Source: Lithospermum erythrorhizon (lineage: Eukaryota > Streptophyta > Magnoliopsida > Boraginales > Boraginaceae). From it: DNA of 64,000 bases. Position numbers and translations under genes: made by a program. The notes under the pieces were generated by a model. The model worked only from the letters and a program-made list of their open reading frames with translations. It made no database searches and had not been told where the DNA came from. Location: NCBI GenBank assembly GCA_019722365.1, contig JADFUC010000361.1, positions 2,501 through 66,500 on the forward strand, written 5' to 3'. How positions within the stretch are numbered: the stretch's first letter is position 1; each line of letters starts with the position of its first letter. Shown one piece after another: positions 60,990 through 64,000 of this stretch.

Positions 60990-63900
60990 CGAGGGAACGA
61001 GCATTGAGACAATTTCTGAAATCTTCAAAGAGCTGCATCGAAGACTTTGGTAAAGACGCTCATTATTTGATAGCGAGAAGGAACATGGTGTACTCGAACT
61101 TGCCCTCGAGAAACTTTCTCAGAAACAAAATGAATGTCCATTTCAACGCTATGAAGCGCTGCTGACGTTGAACCCGACACGATAAATAGATTGTACTCAC
61201 ATTATTACACAGTACTATAGTAGCCGAAAGATGTGAGGAAAATGAAGTGCTATCAGAGATTCCCTTATCTAACATGGTTCAAAGACAACATTGGCAACCC
61301 TTTTATATTCAGCCTTTCAACACTTTGACTGGAAAGAGCGGGTTGTCATTTGGAAAATCAAGAGACAATATTATCTCCAAAATAAACACACCTCCGCAGG
61401 TAGAACGCCCAAAGGTCTTGGGATATCCACCCCAATCGGCATCTGTATAGGAAATTAGTTTGGAAAGAGATGAAGGATAGATATAGAGACCATAATCAAG
61501 AGTGCCTTTAACACATCGATGATTCGTTTCAAAGCATTCATGTGTTGAGAACGTGGATCATGCATGAAAAGACACACTTGCTAAACAGCATAAGATATAT
61601 CAGGTGTAGTAAGAAAGCAATACAAAACACCTGAAGACTATGAGACTTACCCCTCAATCAACAGGAGTAGAAGAAGGTTTACTAAAAGAGATCCCAACTT
61701 TCTCTATAATTTCTTCAACATATTTTCTTTGAGAAAGAAAAATATACAAGGAGTTCTAGAAATAAAATCAAAAATAACTATGAACCCAAATACTTCATGG
61801 AAAATTCAGAATAGAGTTTTATCATAATAAGTCCGAATGTCGTCGAAGATGTAACCAATATTATATCATCCATAGAGAAGTATAAGCAACATGTTGACCT
61901 TTGTTTGGTAAAATAAAGAAAGTTATCGGAAATGTTGTGAGAAAAACCTGCTGTAGCCACATAACTGAGAACCTGTACCATCCAAGAGGTACCTCGCTAA
62001 GACCATATAAAGATTTTTTTAGTAAGAAAACATGATTGAAGAATTGAGAATTTCAAAATCCAAGAGGTTGATACATATAAACAGTTTCATCAAGGTTCCT
62101 ATGTAAAAAGGAATTCTTAACATCCATAATTGGGCGAACCCGCATTTGATAATGCAATGCTCAAGATCGTATTAACAGAAAGTGTGTTTAACAACTGGGC
62201 TAAAAGTTTCTTCACAATCAATTTGGGTTGTTGTCCGCACCATCCTAATTCAAACGAGCCTTATACCCTCAAAAGAAATATCCTGAGCTGTTCTTATGCC
62301 TCAAAATCCAAAGACCAAGAATATAAGCATTAGCGGATCTAGGAACTATTTTTCACGCCTTATTTTCAATAAGAGCATCATACTAATCTTGCATAGATAA
62401 CTTCCAGTTCTGATCACGGAGTGCATTAATAGGAGTGGAAGGTAAGGGATAAATTTTATTGGTGGTCGTGGTACGAAGGTTGAGAATTTTACGTGGTTTA
62501 AAAATATCACGTTGAGCTCTTGTGATCATTTGAGGAGAAGTATTGGATAATGGGTAATATTCGGCCTTTCGGGTTCAGTGGGGAGGGGACTTTGATTGGA
62601 CTGGGAGTCCTTGTGCTAAGTAGCGATTGTTATTAGCTTAGAAGAGACAATGGGGTTGGTAGTTTGTAGGCTGGATGAGAAATTAGTATCTTGTGGGCTG
62701 GATTGGGGCTTTTGGTTGTGAGAGGACACTAGGCCTAATTGGTGGTCTGTTTATGGAGTGAGTTGGGTCAATAGGTAATGGGGATAAAGTGGATTGTGGG
62801 TCAGGTCTTAATGGGGAGCCTGATGAATGAAAATTGGGATAGTAGGTTTGTTGTAGACCAGATTCTTGGATGGAGATTGGAGGAGGGATATTGGGTTTTT
62901 GAAATGTGGAGTATGAAAATTCTTATTCATTAAAAATTACAAGCCGTGAAATTATTATTTTACGATTCAATAAATCATAGAACTTGTATCCTCTATGTTG
63001 AGAAGGATAATCTAAAAATACAAGGTGTAGAACGAGGTTAGAGTTTATTTCTAGAAGCTGAAGGAATTAATGGATAACATAAAGCACCCAAATGGGAAGG
63101 TGTGAATAAAAGGATCACGTTGATTAATTTTAGTGGGGGTGACAAACTAAGTTTTTAGTAGGTAAAATATTAAGCATATAAGTGACCATTTCTAGTAGTA
63201 AAGCATGGCAGCCATGAAAATTGAAATTGCATGCCAGTACAGTTGCAGAAATTATGCAAATTGGTATTAGCGTATTCAGTTCTATTATCACATTGAAAAT
63301 ATTTTATTGACATTGAAAAATGAGTTCGAATGTAATTATGAAAATTAGTGAATACAGAAAAATCCTGAGATTTTTGAGCAAGAGGATACGCCCTTAAAAA
63401 ATCAGTGCAATCATCTAAAAATAAAACATAATAACGATAACCAAACTTAAACCGTGAGGTTCAACATCACTATGAATCATATCAAAAGAAAAGCATATTG
63501 TATGATTATGAATCATAAACGACAACTCAACTTGTTTTCCAAGTAATAAGAATTACAAAAAAATTACTCAGCTGTTTGTAAAGAAATGAATATTGTTATT
63601 TAGGCTCAACACATTAGCCCCATGATGGCCTAACCATGTGTCACAAGTCAAAATTGGAAACAAAAAAGGCAGATTGAGTAGATAATCCATTGGGTAGAGG
63701 GTAAAGATCGCCCACACTGTTACATCTCATTATAGGTGTGTGTCCGGAGGTCCTTCACAGAAAAATTAAAAGGATCAAATTCAATGGAAACATTATTATC
63801 ACTAGTAAATTTACGAACATAAACTAGATTTTTAATAATGTAATGTGTGGAGCAATAAACATTATTAGTTGGGCATACAGGCGTGCCTGTAGTCGCTTCT

Positions 63901-64000
63901 TCTTCAAGCATCCATTCGCCGTAATTATTCTCAGCCTTCTTCGCACCGGGTATGTCTGCCGATGGTGGATTCAGAGGGGTGTCACCAGGTTCCGGAGACC
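60990..64000 (-). pseudogene. Ty1/copia polyprotein remnant (pre-integrase to RNase H), Ale-like, truncated by window edge
   Basis: The pol polyprotein copies the element RNA and inserts the DNA. Minus-strand landmarks in copia order are: KNLVYVRKFTSDNNVSIEFD (about 63830-63770, between protease and integrase), an HTWLGHHG-like piece near 63640 (pre-integrase), HHVFLLKKSLYGL (about 62010, RT), S.DDIILVT (about 61870, the catalytic DD of the YVDD box), QRKYVEEIIEKVGI (61720), SYTDADWGGYPKTFGRST (about 61430, RNase H catalytic Asp), and NNVSTIYLSC ending in the KFEYTMFLLAIK block (61210-61070). Frames are broken many times and integrase is poorly legible. The polypurine tract and LTR follow at once. 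The Ale-like assignment comes from the VRKF and TDADWGG motifs and is tentative. Confidence 0.85.

Overview
This is nuclear DNA from a flowering plant, most likely a eudicot. It is AT-rich and gene-poor, and it carries a spliced cytosolic ribosomal protein gene (eL36), a two-pore K+ channel (TPK) gene, and plant transposons: Ty1/copia, a non-coding LTR element, hAT, LINE remnants, Stowaway-type MITEs and SINEs. I cannot name the species. No tRNA, rRNA, CRISPR or bacterial-type feature was seen.

The dominant structure is one huge inverted repeat. Bases 1 to about 26787 fold back on themselves around a 2-nt axis at 13362-13363, giving arms of about 13.4 kb. Each arm, read from its outer end inward, holds TPK exon 2, flanking DNA, a LINE tail, one LTR of a non-coding retroelement, that element's 3' interior, and a 5.3-5.8-kb nested insertion. 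The axis falls in the middle of the retroelement interior, and the 5' half of the element is absent from both arms. A second copy at 35758-45486 is uninterrupted at the matching point. The arms differ by many 1-3-nt indels, often in homopolymers, and only one copy of TPK exon 2 keeps its reading frame. A fold-back long read that was assembled and poorly polished explains all of this at least as well as a real palindrome.

26.2-28.5 kb: the right-hand TPK locus (minus strand), with both exons, a broken exon 1 frame and both K+ selectivity filters altered. 29-34 kb: intergenic DNA with Stowaway-like MITEs, one nested in another and one carrying a GC-rich insert with a 15-bp target duplication. 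34.1-35.8 kb: a truncated copia-type LTR and flank. 35.8-45.5 kb: the LTR element without coding capacity. 46-49.5 kb: a decayed hAT transposon followed by a degenerate minisatellite. 50.2-51.9 kb: the intact eL36 gene, whose leader intron is built largely of about 150-bp repeats and a MITE. 52-60 kb: mostly non-coding DNA with small tandem repeats, a U2AF65-like exon fragment, two MITEs and a SINE. 60.8-64 kb: the 3' two thirds of a degenerate copia element running off the window edge.

Only eL36 can be called a confidently functional gene. TPK is either a pseudogene or a real gene obscured by consensus errors.
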